Below the pieces are notes generated by a model that saw only the letters and a list, made by a program, of their open reading frames with translations, was not told the DNA's origin and made no database searches. From Ceratodon purpureus (taxonomy: Eukaryota > Streptophyta > Bryopsida > Pseudoditrichales > Ditrichaceae), in the NCBI GenBank assembly GCA_014871385.1, contig CM026426.1, positions 104,815,281 through 104,879,280 on the forward strand: a DNA stretch of 64,000 nt, given 5' to 3'. The position numbers and the translations under genes are program-made. Below are positions 13,069 through 23,528 of the stretch, in pieces. The number at the start of each line of letters is the position of its first letter. The first letter of the stretch is position 1.

Positions 13069-13560
13069 GAGTTTATGACCAACAGGCTTCCACTTCGTCT
13101 CGTTGAGTTTGGTGATTGGAGTTGCCTTGTTGAGGTTTTTTTAATATTTAGGGTTTAGGTGTGGGTCGGTATTTGATGGTGGGGATGGATTTGTTTTGCA
13201 CGTTTTTGATGTGTTGCATCCTGGTCGTGCGAAAGTCTCCAAGGTGAGTTTTGATCCTGAGCTGGTGGGGTTGGTTTTTGAGAGAAGGTTTTAGGATTTA
13301 GGTGGGGGAGAGGTGTGAGTGTTGTCGTGAGTGTTGAATCAAATTGGCAATACAGGCTGAGCTGAAGGCAAAGCTGGACAAGGTTTACAAGGTTAGGGAT
13401 CCCCAGAGCATCTTTGTGTTTGGGTTTAGGACACAATTTGGAGGAGGCAAGTTGACTGGGTTTGGCCTCATCTACGATTCTGTGGACTCTGCAAAGGATA
13501 CAAGCCCAAGTACAGCCTCATTACGGTGGAAACGGATAGGTATTGCTTCTCTTTGCTACC
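13069..13560 (+). pseudogene. RPS24: Ribosomal protein eS24 (RPS24) gene fragment, decayed
   Basis: Three blocks match consecutive parts of cytosolic ribosomal protein eS24. FMTNRL lies around 13072-13089, DVLHPGRAKVSK ends at a GTGAGT donor (13244), and the exon starting at 13356 after CAG reads [20 protein letters not shown] then [19 protein letters not shown]. The intron between the last two is canonical. eS24 is a small-subunit protein that binds 18S rRNA, normally about 130-140 residues. After DSAK the frame must shift by one base to read [10 protein letters not shown], and the basic C-terminal tail is not found. The first block is followed by unrelated sequence. The retained intron argues for a genomic duplication and not a processed copy. 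It is surrounded by repeats and was probably captured or duplicated with TE debris. Confidence 0.7.
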
Positions 13561-13822
13561 AGAGTTAGGGTTTTGTGAATAGCTGACGAGTTAGGGTTAT
13601 GATGCACTGCAAAGAGTACGTCCAAGCGAGTTTAGGTGCGGTGTATTTCTATATGGTGAAGGAGGCTAGGAAGTTGGCTCACTATAAGGCAAAGCTGAGT
13701 TAAGAAGATGACCAGGAGGCTCGCCATGAGAGCAGGTGGCTGCGATGGAGGCTCGACAGGGTCGGGCGATTGAGACTTATGAGCAGAACCATGCGGTCTC
13801 ACTAGGGGTCGATTTCCTTTTG

Positions 13823-13978
13823 TATCGCGAAACCTTGATCGAAATTCTTCTCCCGTTTACATAAAGTCAAAGAAACCAGTGGAGTGGTCCGGTGGCAATC
13901 CAGCTGTTAAGGCTGCTCTCCTCGGCTGGATGTCATGTATCTTCTGGCTCCAAGACCCTCGACTTCAAAAATTTCCTT
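13823..13978 (+). repeat. Direct repeat copy B
   Basis: This is the partner of 12604-12768. The match begins near tcgcgaaaccttgatcgaaattctt and ends at ctcgacttcaaaaattt. The two copies bracket the RPS24 fragment. Confidence 0.75.
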
Positions 13979-14065
13979 ACCTTCCAACCTAGGGCGAGCT
14001 CATTGCCAGTGCAAAGAAGGATCTGTGGTCGGAAGATTGCTGCAAGGAGATGATTTTGTTAGGCA

Positions 14066-14195
14066 TGTTGGTATTAAAGAATCAGCTCTAGAGAGAGCGA
14101 GTTCATTGTTGTAATAAAATATATACAAAAGTGCCGTCAGCGGCTACAGATTAGGGTTACTAATAAAAGACTAACCTAATACTTTACGGTCAACA
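14066..14195 (-). repeat. Copia 3' LTR
   Basis: It matches 19241-19369 along its whole length, with about 14 differences. A purine-rich tract (minus strand GAGAGGGGG, forward about 14196-14204) abuts it, as expected for a plus-strand priming site. Confidence 0.9.
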
Positions 14196-14962
14196 CCCCC
14201 TCTCAAACCGAGATGTTAGTTCTGGGGTGAACCAATATTCTATTTACAGATACAATGGCGAAGCTTGAATCGGAGAAAGTGCGTTGTCGAGACGTCGAGT
14301 GTTCGTGGCTCGATTACAGTACTTGGCACTCTTGATTTGGTTGGTGTCGGGCCTGCTGGTTGCATGTGCGGAAGTCTGTTTGTGTGGTTAGACCTAGCAG
14401 TGATGAGTTGATTAAGGCGCTTAATCGTCGTGAGTGACAATGGATAAGAGTAGGTTGAACCAGTCGAGGCGATGGGACTTTGCAACGGTGATGAATTGGA
14501 TACGTTCTTTGGCTTCACTCCTCCGTTGTGTGTTGTCAACCTGCATTTCCTGTTTGAAACAAGTTTGGTTCTAATGTACCTAAGGTTTGCTTTTTGGTGT
14601 CTTGCGAGGAGCAAGAGCTGGTGGGGTTTCGGTTGCTCTCAGAAGAAATCTGGTTCTAAGTGATCGGAAGGAGGAGTCTGGTTCTAAGTGATTGGAAGGA
14701 GGAGTCTAGGGTGTCTTGTAAGTTCTACTCAATTAGAAGGGGTAGAAGTACTGGGATTTACACTACTTGGGAGGATTGCAGAGACTAGGTTTATAGGTAC
14801 AAGGGTGCGGAATTCCGATCATTCGAAACAATAGAGGAAGCTCGGAAGTACCTGTGAGGTTAGGGTTTTTGTCTTGAAGAAGGATAGGCTAAAGAGATTC
14901 AGTGTCTTTCGATGTTGCTCGAATTTGATCCTCCCGAGTGGCTTGGTTAAAATATCAACCGG

Positions 14963-15220
14963 TTAAAGCGTTGTGCTAATAAATCTGATGTCAATTTCCC
15001 CCTCTAGGACTTGCTCTCGGATGAAATGATGATGTATCTCGATATGTTTGCTTCTTGCGTGGAATACCGGATTCTTTGCCAACTTGATTGCTGACTGATT
15101 GTTGCAGTGTATTTTGAGGGCTGGTTCCAAGTCTTTGCTAATTTTGCTTGTCTTGTGATGTACATGAACCCAATGTTGTGGGAGTACTTGGAGATTGCTG
15201 AGGAGACGAGATATCCACAC
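14963..15220 (-). pseudogene. Copia RNase H fragment
   Basis: The block IHCNNQSAIKLAKNPVFHAR followed by KHIEIHHHFIRE is the C-terminal RNase H signature of plant Copia polyproteins. In an active element it removes the RNA strand during cDNA synthesis. The sequence joins the reverse transcriptase only through further frame changes between 15220 and 15494. Confidence 0.88.
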
Positions 15221-15493
15221 GGCTTGCTGAACAACGTTGCTCAGAGCTCGGTATTCAGACTCCGTCGATGAGCAAGAGATGGTTAGCTGCTTTTTACTTT
15301 GCTAGCTAACTGGTGATCCACAGATGCTGAAGTGGTATGTTCCGATGCTTTTTCTTGTCTGTGGGCAAGATCCCCAATCAGTGTCGGTGTGGCCTGATAA
15401 AACTAAAGGTCGACCATGGTTGTACAACAGCGCTAGGTCTGTGGTGTGTTTTAGGTATCTCAGAATGTGTGTACCGGAATCTAAGTCTTTCTA

Positions 15494-16520
15494 CTATGGC
15501 TTCGACATAAAAGAGGCTACTCTGTTGACAACATAGGTAATATCTGGGCGAGTGATGGTGAGAAAAATCAACTTGCCCACTAACTGTGAATAATGTGTGG
15601 GATTGACAGATGGAGTATTCGTTTCGAAAACAAGGATTCCACTTGCAGATAGAGGGATTTTAACGGGGAAAAGGTCGCAGGGAAGAAATTCGCGGAGAAT
15701 GGACAGCGTATACTGTGTTTGATGTAGCAAAATCCCCTGAGGTAAGTACTCAAAAATTACTCCTAAATAATTGCAACTTTCCCTAGATCCATCATGTCAA
15801 AAGTGTCGTGTAGGATACCTGAGAATAAGAGTTTGACAACTACCTGTTATGAACCGGTCATCTACGTAGAGCATGACGAGTAAGGTGTCCCAGTTTTTAT
15901 GTAAGAGATATAAATTGGGATCATAGGAGATGCGTTTCAGTCCTACCTCCTGAAGAGATGAGTCTATCCTATTGTACCAAGCCCTTGGAGATTGTTTCAA
16001 ACCGTAGAGAGTTTTAAGAAAGGTAGCAGACTTTATTGGCTTGACCAGGTACTTCAAAATCTAGAGGTTGTGTCATGTACACATCCTCCTTCAAGAGACC
16101 ATGAAGAAAGGCAGTGCGGACGTCCATGTGATGGACGTCCCACTTGTTTGCTGCTGCAAGAGCTACATTGCTTCGGATTGTGTCCCACTTGATTACGTGA
16201 GCAAATGTCTCATCGTAATGAAATCCGGCCCTCTACTCGAAGCCGCGTACTACGAGTGAAGCCTTCCGAGTTGGAGGAGTATTGGGAGGACCAGTTTTGG
16301 TTGTGTAAACCCAGCGGCAAGTGTTGGGTTTGACATCCTTTGGTAAGTTTTCTAAACGCCATGTTTTGTTTTTATAGATGATATTCATCTTTGTTTGCAT
16401 GGCTTCGATCCATCTTGGATCAGAAATTGCTTCTGTAAAAGAAAGTACTGGTACTTCTAACTCGTCTTGTGAGATGGCAGAGATGAGGTCGAAAGAGAGA
16501 TCAGAGTGATCGACAGTCAA
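15494..16520 (-). pseudogene. Copia reverse transcriptase, frameshifted
   Basis: The N-terminal block (EAISDPRWIEAMQTKM... WVYTTKTG) lies at 16233-16520. The block LKTLYGLKQSPRAWYNRID and the catalytic MLYVDDRFITG lie at 15797-16057. The downstream GKLIFLTITRPDITYVV lies at 15494-15730. The polymerase YVDD core is intact by sequence, but the three blocks sit in separate frames with losses between them (for example 16057-16233). Confidence 0.9.
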
Positions 16521-16902
16521 GGAAGTCTTGGGATAAATATATGTAGTAGTGTCCCAGCCTCATGCTGAGAGCACGTGTCCTTGAGCTCCTACGAGGTTTG
16601 TGAATCTAAGGATCCTGATTGGAGTGCTCTAATGGCGTGGTTTGGTTGTGAGCAGGTGATGTCAACTAGAGACTGGAAGGAGAGGATGGCTGTGAAGGCA
16701 GGGGGTCGACATTAGGTAAGTCGACAAGTATGGGTGGTGAAATTAATGTGGTAGGGCTGGATTTTTCTAGAGGATTGAGAGATGGTTTCTCTAGAGGATC
16801 TAGGAATTCTGGGACATGAGGTTCAGGAGTAGGATCCAAGCTGAATAATGTTTCCTCAAAGGTTACGTCACGGCTGATTAGTATTCTTCTTGTGTTAGGG
16901 TT

Positions 16903-17883
16903 CTAACACATGTATGCCTTGGATGATTTGTTGTAGCCTAGGAGTAAGGTAGGTATAGCCTTAGGGTCGAGCTTGGTCTTCTTTTCCTTGGGAATGTGGC
17001 AGAAAGCTAAGCAATCAATAACACGAAGATGAGAGATGTTAGGTTTATGACCTGTGAACTTCTCTTCTGGTGTTTGTACGTTGAGGGCTCGACGCGGAAG
17101 ACAATTTTGAATGTAGTTGACTGCTCGTGCAACCTCGTTCGAGAGGAAACGTGGAATGCAAGTGCCGAACACCACACTTCGAATGCCTTCCAACAGGTAA
17201 CAATTCTTCCTTTCAGCAATTCCGTTTTGTTGTGGAGAATAACCGGATGTGAGTTGGTGTTGTATGCCGTGGAATACGCAAAATTCAGTGAACTCAGTTA
17301 AAAGATGTTCCCCCTCTCTATCAGTACAAAGTACTTGGATCTTCCTGGTAGGTGTTTCTACTAATCTCTTGAATGGGATGAAGTAACTTAGGGTCTGAGA
17401 TTTGTTTTGCAAGAATTAGATCCATTTCTTCCTAGAAAAATCGTCAATAAAGGTTAAAATGTACTTACAATTGGTTGTGGTTGGCGTGTACAGGGGGCCG
17501 CAAAGGTCACTGTGAACGAGCTGAAGCGGGCTTGTAGAAAAGGTTGAGCGCATTTTTGGAAACGGCTGCCGGTGAGACTTCCCCAATATGCAGTTGGTGC
17601 AGTGCCGTTTCAGGTAAGGGAGTTTAGAAACTCTGTTAACTAAACCACGGTTTGTAATATGATACAAATTTTGCTGATTTGTATAGGCTAGCCATTTGTG
17701 CCATAAGTCAATAGTTTCTGTAGAAACTTTTGCTTGAATAGTAGGTGAGAGTATGGGTGTCGAGGCAGTGACTGGTTTCGCAGCTAGTCGAAACAGTTTA
17801 TTTTGGGGGTCCCTGTGAAATTGTAAGAAAATTTTGCTGGGATGATGAGAGTCGTAGATGATGCACTTGTCCGAGTTGAACAA
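16903..17883 (-). pseudogene. Copia GAG-pre-integrase and integrase core
   Basis: LWHKWLAYTNQQNLYHI with the HHCC-like CTNCILGKSHRQPF region is followed by LVHSDLCGPL and TFIDDFSRKKWI (17416-17883). The frame then breaks, and the core resumes with VLCTDREGEHL and SGYSPQQNGIAERKNCYLLE (16903-17412). The D,D,E residues of the core are identifiable. The two halves are separated by a stop/frame change near 17412-17416. Confidence 0.9.
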
Positions 17884-17969
17884 TATGGTGTGTCCTGAGT
17901 CTACGAATCTCCCAACTAAGAGTAGTTTTGTTCATACGCCCGAGACATAGAGAACATCAGATACATTCT

Positions 17970-18998
17970 TTACTTCATTGTCCAAGAAGCTAACATTGCC
18001 CTTGTGTTGTACAGTACAGGAAGAACTTGACCGACAGCGGTACGAATACTAGTAATAGAAGAATGTGAAGTATCAGTAAAAAGGTGAGGGTTATCGGTTA
18101 CATGGGAGCTTGCTCCCGAGTCAAGAAACCAAGGCTCCTCCTCTACTGTAAATGCCGACATACAAGCATTCAACGCTGCCAGCTCCTCTTCCTCAGAATC
18201 GTCATTAGGTAAATTGTCGATTGTAGCATAGGAGGTTGAGTGATTTGTCTTCATGCGAGATAGTTGAATCTGGAGATCTGGAATTTGGCGTTCAATTTTT
18301 GTGACGTCGCTGTCGAACTCCGTATGAGTTGAGTTGCCGCAACATTTGCAGGTACATGGAGGTTGGAGGTTTCTGCCGCGGCCTCGACCTGATCTGCCTC
18401 CAAACCTTCCTCCTCGGCCATCGTGAGTGGATGGATATCGCTGCTGCCGATCTGTCTTCTGTGCGTACACCACATCTTCTGAGTCGTGGCGGTTAGCGAT
18501 GCGCAAGCTCTCTTCATGCAGCATAGAGCCCTAAAGTTCAGAGAAGGATGGACTTCGCTCTCGGCCCTACTGGATTGCTCGAAACGTGCTCCAGATTTTT
18601 GGTAAGCTAGCTAAAACCTGATCAACTAGGTCTTCATCCTGTATAGTCACATCTAGACTTGCAAGTTGTATAACTATGGAGTTCTTATCTTGCAAGTGAG
18701 AGTCTAGTGTCTTTCCCTTTGACATATGTAGTGAGTGTAATCATTCCTTTAGTGCTAGATGACGTGAGGGAGATTGGATATCGTACATTTGCCTAAGGTT
18801 ATTCCAAATTTTTAATGGATCTGTCAAATGCAAGATGTGGAGAATAATATGGTCCTTAACTGTGGAGACAATGATCCTGCAGGTGCGGATCTTGCAGGCT
18901 GCGTCATCGGGAGGTGGAGGTGCGGTCGTATTGACAGTTGCACGTGCTCCAGCTCCGGCAGTGGTCACGCCGGTGAGAGAAGTTGCGGTTGCTGTCAA
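17970..18998 (-). pseudogene. Copia gag and aspartic protease
   Basis: The gag part (ITDPLKIWNNLRQMYDIQS-like block, 18741-18998) is followed, in another frame, by a Gly/Arg-rich stretch and a degenerate zinc knuckle (CKCCGNSTHTEFDS; the last Cys is replaced). The protease signature PWFLDSGASSHVTD lies near 18110-18150. Stops separate gag from protease. Confidence 0.85.
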
Positions 18999-19227
18999 GG
19001 TGGTGCTGGAGCTGCTGGCAGTGGGTGCTTAGACGGTGGTAGGTATGTCAATAAACCGCCACAAATTCTCTTGCGTTAGAACCATTTTGGTTCTGTAGTT
19101 CCACAGGAGGTAGTTCCCCTGTCCGTCTAGTTTTGCAGAGTCAGATAGGTCCCTTAGGGTTGGATCCATTCTAGAGGAACTAGATAGGAAAAAGAGAGTA
19201 ATCTTCTGAATCTGTTTTCAATAGATT

Positions 19228-19240
19228 CACTCTAATATCA
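19228..19240 (-). promoter_or_regulatory. Copia primer-binding site
   Basis: On the minus strand, directly inside the 5' LTR, the sequence TGATATTAGAGTG resembles the usual plant Copia site TGGTATCAGAGC. The differences are mainly transitions. It would have paired with initiator-Met tRNA. Confidence 0.7.
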
Positions 19241-19369
19241 TGTTGGTATTGAAGAATCAGCTCTAGAGAGAGCAAGTTTATTGCTGGAATAGAATATGTA
19301 CAGAGTGCCGTGAACGGCTATAGATTTGGGTTACTAATAAAAGACTAACCTAATACTTTACTGTCAACT
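19241..19369 (-). repeat. Copia 5' LTR
   Basis: This is the partner of 14066-14195. It ends caact where the other ends caaca. The conserved segment agactaacctaatacttta is identical in both. Confidence 0.9.
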
Positions 19370-19374
19370 GGGCA

Positions 19375-19639
19375 AACTTGCAAGACTCACATTCAAGGAA
19401 TACACTTCCAAGCTGCCTTGACAGATCGGCAAGGAAGGGTACTGCCTTGCAATTTCTATTGAGATAGATTCAGAGGAACCATCACCAGAAGGTGCTATAG
19501 TGGGTTTAAATTTGTATGGCGGTGTGGTGGTGGTATCACCTGCGGCAAGTATTAAATCTCTTGTTTCTTCATCTCCAATTATTGACTTTAACCAAGAAGA
19601 TGCGAGAGTTAGCTTAGAGTCTCGGGAAACTACCAATTC
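19375..19639 (-). pseudogene. Open frame of unknown function interrupted by the Copia insertion
   Basis: A minus-strand frame of about 88 codons runs into the Copia 5' end (…SLEVYSLNVSLASLP). Removing the Copia element and one target copy lets the same frame continue about 20 codons into 14060-13985 (…NKIISLQQSSDHRSFFALAM) before a stop. No family is recognised. The left end and any introns are unclear. The continuity across the target site is the main support. Confidence 0.3.
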
Positions 19640-20331
19640 AGAATTCCAACGTTACTGCTGGAGGACTATGCCGTATTTGGGTCATTAGGAGCTTCATTTC
19701 CTTCACGCAATCATGAAGATTGTTGGCTGTTTTGACAAGGAGTACGCGCATTCAAGGGCTACTAGTTTCATCCCCGACTTCGTCTTCACGGGGGTTGCTA
19801 ACTTTTTTCCGATTTCTGCTTCAACTTGTGACTACATTGCATGTTGTCAAGGGAGCGAGAGGATTCATGATGTTCCTAGCCCTGGAAGCTTACTGTTTAG
19901 ACACTCAGGTGTTAGTTCTGATGTCAACTGGTCTGTACGGTGGTTCTCATCTAGGAATGTAGTTTGAATGCACTTACTACACACTCCCTTCTCAACTTTG
20001 ATCTACCTCTCTCGAGGAATAGGAACTCTCATTGCCGGTGTCTAGATCTTTCTTTCTTTTGTAGAATTCTCAGACTTTCACGCTCTGGTTACTGTATGCA
20101 GCTTCTATGCAGCTTCAGATGCTTTGATTTTTGTTTAGATTTCAGTGGTTGTTACTTTGAACTCTGTTAGTGTTGACCTTCCCGAGCTTTACTCTGTGCC
20201 GAATGGTTTCCATCCTTACTGATTACTTTTCGTTTAGTTTTCAGCCTGTGGCACTATGAGGGTTTCCAGTTTCTACTGGTTTTCTGCGCCCCGGCCCTTG
20301 TGGTCTTGTTTCTTTTTCTCTTTTTAACCCC

Positions 20332-20595
20332 GTGGAGAATTACAAGTCCAAGTTTGCAATCATTCAAAACCCTCCTCGGCATTGTTTCCAAACCACCATC
20401 CACAACATCATGATGGCCGATGTAATGTTGCACAATATGGTGATTGAAGATGAACGGTATAATAATTTGCAACCAATCCTTAAGATTAATGCGGCCTTAC
20501 AATTCGGCCATAATGTGACATTTGAGAAGCTAGCAGCTAGAACTCATGAGATTGAAGACAAAGATGTGCACTTTAGATTTAAAAAAAAAAATTGA
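20332..20595 (+). pseudogene. PIF/Harbinger transposase C-terminal fragment
   Basis: The block YKSKFAIIQNPPRHC followed by VMLHNMVIEDER is the well-conserved C-terminal region of PIF/Harbinger DDE transposases (typically cIILHNMIIEDER). The first two catalytic residues would lie upstream, where only broken frames are visible (19.7-20.3 kb). The fragment is followed within about 15 bp by a truncated MITE copy, so neither end of an element can be defined. Confidence 0.7.
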
Positions 20596-20611
20596 GCAGG
20601 ACGGAAGTACG

Positions 20612-20882
20612 GTAAAGTGGACCACAAAGTGACACATGTGATCATTTGGAAGTGATAATGAAATGTGCTCTTTTTTCAAAGCTCAAATCTGATTTGGAGC
20701 ATTTTGGTGTAGTTTTTGAGCATTTTAGTTACTTTTTAAGGTGTCATAAGGTATCTTACAAGCATCTCCATAAGAAAAACATCTTCGATTGAAACTTAAT
20801 TTGACCACTAGTTCTAAATCATGAAAATAAAATTTTCCACAATTTTGATTTCTTCATTTGGGGCCCTCTACTGTCTTTAGAG
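20612..20882 (+). repeat. Truncated copy of the 740 bp MITE
   Basis: It matches 3614-3888 (ggtaaagtggacc … ggggccctctactgtctttagagc) with scattered substitutions. The first dozen bases of the terminal repeat are missing. The match stops exactly where a CAGGG-starting sequence begins at 20883, so the later element inserted into the MITE. Confidence 0.88.
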
Positions 20883-21772
20883 CAGGGTTGTTCAAATAGA
20901 CGTCCGACCCGGCTCCGGACGTCAAGACGTCCGACCCGGACGTCCCCCGTCCCGGACGTGGCGTCCCCGACGCTCGAGAATTACGCCGCGGTAATAATTT
21001 TGCGACCCCGGAGGGGTAAAAACATTCCCCAGCCGTCCGATCGGCCGATCCCGCCACCACGCCTCATCTCGGCCGTCCGTTCGCGGGGACGGCCACGGAG
21101 ACGGCCGCGGGGTCGTTGCGGACGGCCGCACGTCGATCCGACGGCCAAGATGCGGCCGTGCTGGCACATCGCGGGCCGTCGGATGTGGGCGGCCCTCCAG
21201 GGCCGTCGGATCCCACGGCCGTCGCCGCGGCCGACCGCGGAGACGGCCTCGGGGACGGCCGCGGGATCCGACGGCCCGGATCGATCCCGGCGCAGGCCAT
21301 CGGGGACCGCTCTATCGGCGCGGCCGACCGCGGGCCGTCCGATCCCGCGGCCGTCCCCGTGGCCGTCCCCGCGGTCGGCAACGGCGACGGCCGCGGGATC
21401 GGACGGCCCGCTGCAGCCATGGTCGGCCTGGGTGGGCCGTCCGATCGGGCGGCCGTCTCCGCGGTCGGCCGCGGGGACGGCCATTGGATCGGACGGCCCT
21501 CCGCGGCCGACCATGGCCGCCGCGGAGGGCCGTCCGATCCCGCGGCCGTCCGCGTGGGCGACCGCGGGGAGACACGGCCGTCCGCGTGGCCGACCGCGTA
21601 CAGACGGGGCCGACCGCGGAGACGGCCGCGTCGGTCGGACGGCCACGCGGCGCCATCGCCCGACGCGGCCGTCCGATCGGACGGCCGGCGCCTTCGGGCG
21701 GAGTCGCGCCCGATCGGACGGCCGCGGGGGCGTAGATCGGACGGCCGTGGGGACGGCCGCGAGGTCGGCTTC
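20883..21772. repeat. GC island 1: dense GGCCGTC/GACGGCC heptamers, starts with CAGGGTTGTT
   Basis: Nearly 900 bp of extreme GC content is made mostly of ggccgtc and its complement gacggcc, spaced by ccgcgg and ccgatc-type fillers. The first 80 bases instead carry gacgtcc/ggacgtc motifs. The start cagggttgttca resembles the terminal repeat of the hAT element at 57489 (cagggttgtcac). Long open frames across it on both strands (Arg/Pro/Gly-rich) are composition artefacts. In hAT and other DNA elements, repeated subterminal motifs bind transposase; that role here is inference. Confidence 0.85.
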
Positions 21773-21774
21773 CC

Positions 21775-21781
21775 TATATAA
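21775..21781 (+). promoter_or_regulatory. TATA box of the kinase-like gene
   Basis: ctatataagg sits immediately after GC island 1 and about 270 bp before the ATG at 22053. The sequence between is T-rich with a run of G at about 21908. This is consistent with a core promoter. Confidence 0.6.
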
Positions 21782-22052
21782 GGGGAAGCCGCCTCTTCAT
21801 TTTTTACCTTTTTTCTCCCTTTTCGAGTGAGGCTCATTGCTACTGGTGGGGGACTTGATCCTTCTCCGTTGGTCGTTCTCACCGGGAGGAAAGGGGTACT
21901 TCATTTGGGGGGGGGGGGGGGACTTTTCGAATTTTTAAACGGTTTTTTTTAAAACCCTTTGGATTTGTATTGCTCTTATTAATCATTGTGGGAATTGAGG
22001 GTTTCTTTGGAGTTGCGGTTACGATTTCTTGAAGCCTTGAAGGCTTTCCACG

Positions 22053-23528
22053 ATGGTGAAGAATAAGAAGCAGAAGAATGTGGGGGAATGGGCGAACAAA
22101 TTCGATGACATGCCGAGCTTACGTTGCAAGGATTATATTGTGGCATTCATCGTGGAATTTTACGAGGAGAATACCCTTGTTTCATTGAATAGTCGTTACG
22201 TTCGGTATGAGGAAGATGGGCCCAGGAAATTCAAGTCAGAGATGGAGACAAAGATTAGGGATCGTTTGATGGATCCGTGCTGGCATTCGGATACACAGAA
22301 GCCCGGTTACGATCATTTCGTGTCACAACGTGCACACGATGCGTTATGGAATGCTAAAGAGGTTATTACTAAGTATGCAAAGGCGCAAAGGGGGGGAGTC
22401 CAGGCCTTCAAGGATACTATTGCAAAGGCAGATTGCTTCACGAGACTAATGGCGCCCCATAGCTCAAGAAAGCATCGACGGGCGTCTATTACTTGGTGGA
22501 ATTCTCCGATTGGGATGGAGACGGCGGCTGACTTACGTAAACGGCATTTGACTATCTTGGCAGACTTTGCAGTTTTCTATTACTTGGACAAGGAAGTCCA
22601 GAGAGGTGGTTATGCTACCATACGTAGGGTTCGTATCGAAGGAAACCCGCAAATCCCACCGTACTGGGAGTTTGCTGAGAAACGGCCGCTCAGTTGGTCT
22701 ATGAGGCCGGATTTGGCACGTGTGGACCACAACAATGAATCTCTTGCGATAAGGATTCCCCATCCTGGTGTCATCCGCTTCCAGGCCATTCATCAGTTGG
22801 AACATGTGGGATTCATGTTCTGGTGGAACGGTGGGACCCTTCGAGCCATGCTACAGAGAGACAACGAGGCCCCGGGTGACCTCCCCATCGACTACATCTT
22901 CAGAGAGAATGCAGACGACAGTCCGATTCTAGGGAAGCGTCTCCAACTTTTCCGAAGTAAGCGTACAGAGCTTGCTTGGGCATTGTGTAACATCATAGAT
23001 GCCGTACACAAATACGGTTACCTCCACAATGACTTGTCACCGGACAACATCCTACTTCACTTTCCGGAAGATGAGTCCAAGATCTACATCGGGGTTTGTG
23101 ATTGGGGCTTGATGACGAAGACACTAGAGAACAGAAGGTCGCCTTGGGTTTTTGAGAGTGTCCATCAGAAGGAGGAGACTATGAGGAGGCGATACTGGGT
23201 GGATCCTCGCGTGGTATACGTACACAAGGAAAACCAAGATATTCAAATCATTCCAGATTTGACGGTTGCATCGGAGGATTTCGCAGCTGCGAAGATAGCG
23301 GCGAAGATCAACAGAGGCAACATGTGCACGGCATACCACGAAGCCGAGCCAGTAGAAACACGCCATTTCCAGAATATCGGAGAACTCGCAATGGTTTTCG
23401 AAGGTTACCTTGAGAGAGTTTGCCAAAACAACAGAGGAACTATTGGTGGACTCGGACATCTTATTAACCGTTTCAGAGATACACACAACTGGCCCACTCC
23501 CATCGAGCACTATCGCGAGGGTTACTGA
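22053..23528 (+). CDS. Intronless protein-kinase-like gene, intact, 491 residues
   Basis: One uninterrupted frame runs from ATG 22053 (cacgATGGTG) to TGA 23526-23528. The C-terminal half has kinase landmarks: a catalytic-loop motif YLHNDLSPDN (His325, Asp327, Asn332) and VCDWGL at Asp350, where the usual DFG is DWG. A preceding helix ELAWALCNIIDAVHKYG fits the E helix. A Gly-rich-loop candidate is RGGYATIRRVRI around residue 190. The ATP-binding lysine is not certain. The N-terminal 180 residues are unassigned, and after DWG the usual APE region is not obvious. It may phosphorylate a substrate or be a degenerate kinase. It lies just behind GC island 1 and a TATA box. Lack of introns and of lesions, next to broken elements, suggests recent arrival or selection. 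No targeting signal is seen. Confidence 0.75.
   Translation: MVKNKKQKNVGEWANKFDDMPSLRCKDYIVAFIVEFYEENTLVSLNSRYVRYEEDGPRKFKSEMETKIRDRLMDPCWHSDTQKPGYDHFVSQRAHDALWNAKEVITKYAKAQRGGVQAFKDTIAKADCFTRLMAPHSSRKHRRASITWWNSPIGMETAADLRKRHLTILADFAVFYYLDKEVQRGGYATIRRVRIEGNPQIPPYWEFAEKRPLSWSMRPDLARVDHNNESLAIRIPHPGVIRFQAIHQLEHVGFMFWWNGGTLRAMLQRDNEAPGDLPIDYIFRENADDSPILGKRLQLFRSKRTELAWALCNIIDAVHKYGYLHNDLSPDNILLHFPEDESKIYIGVCDWGLMTKTLENRRSPWVFESVHQKEETMRRRYWVDPRVVYVHKENQDIQIIPDLTVASEDFAAAKIAAKINRGNMCTAYHEAEPVETRHFQNIGELAMVFEGYLERVCQNNRGTIGGLGHLINRFRDTHNWPTPIEHYREGY

Larger units (their letters stand above)
14066..19369 (-). mobile_element. Ty1/Copia LTR retrotransposon, structurally complete, coding capacity lost
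   Basis: The element has 130 bp LTRs beginning tgttgg and ending caac(a/t), and is flanked by a 5 bp near-duplication (aggca left, gggca right). On the minus strand the order is LTR, a tRNA-iMet-like primer site, gag, protease, integrase, reverse transcriptase, RNase H, polypurine tract, LTR. Integrase before reverse transcriptase is the Copia order. The reading frame is cut by many frameshifts and stops, so it cannot move on its own. The LTRs differ at roughly 14 positions by eye, which indicates an old insertion. It appears to have landed in an open frame (see 19375-19639). Confidence 0.93.

Noticed and set aside
20958..21882. Long Arg/Pro/Gly-rich open frames on both strands of the GC islands, up to about 290 codons
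   Set aside because: They occur in several frames at once and only inside the heptamer repeats. GC-rich repeats rarely contain stops, so the frames are composition artefacts.
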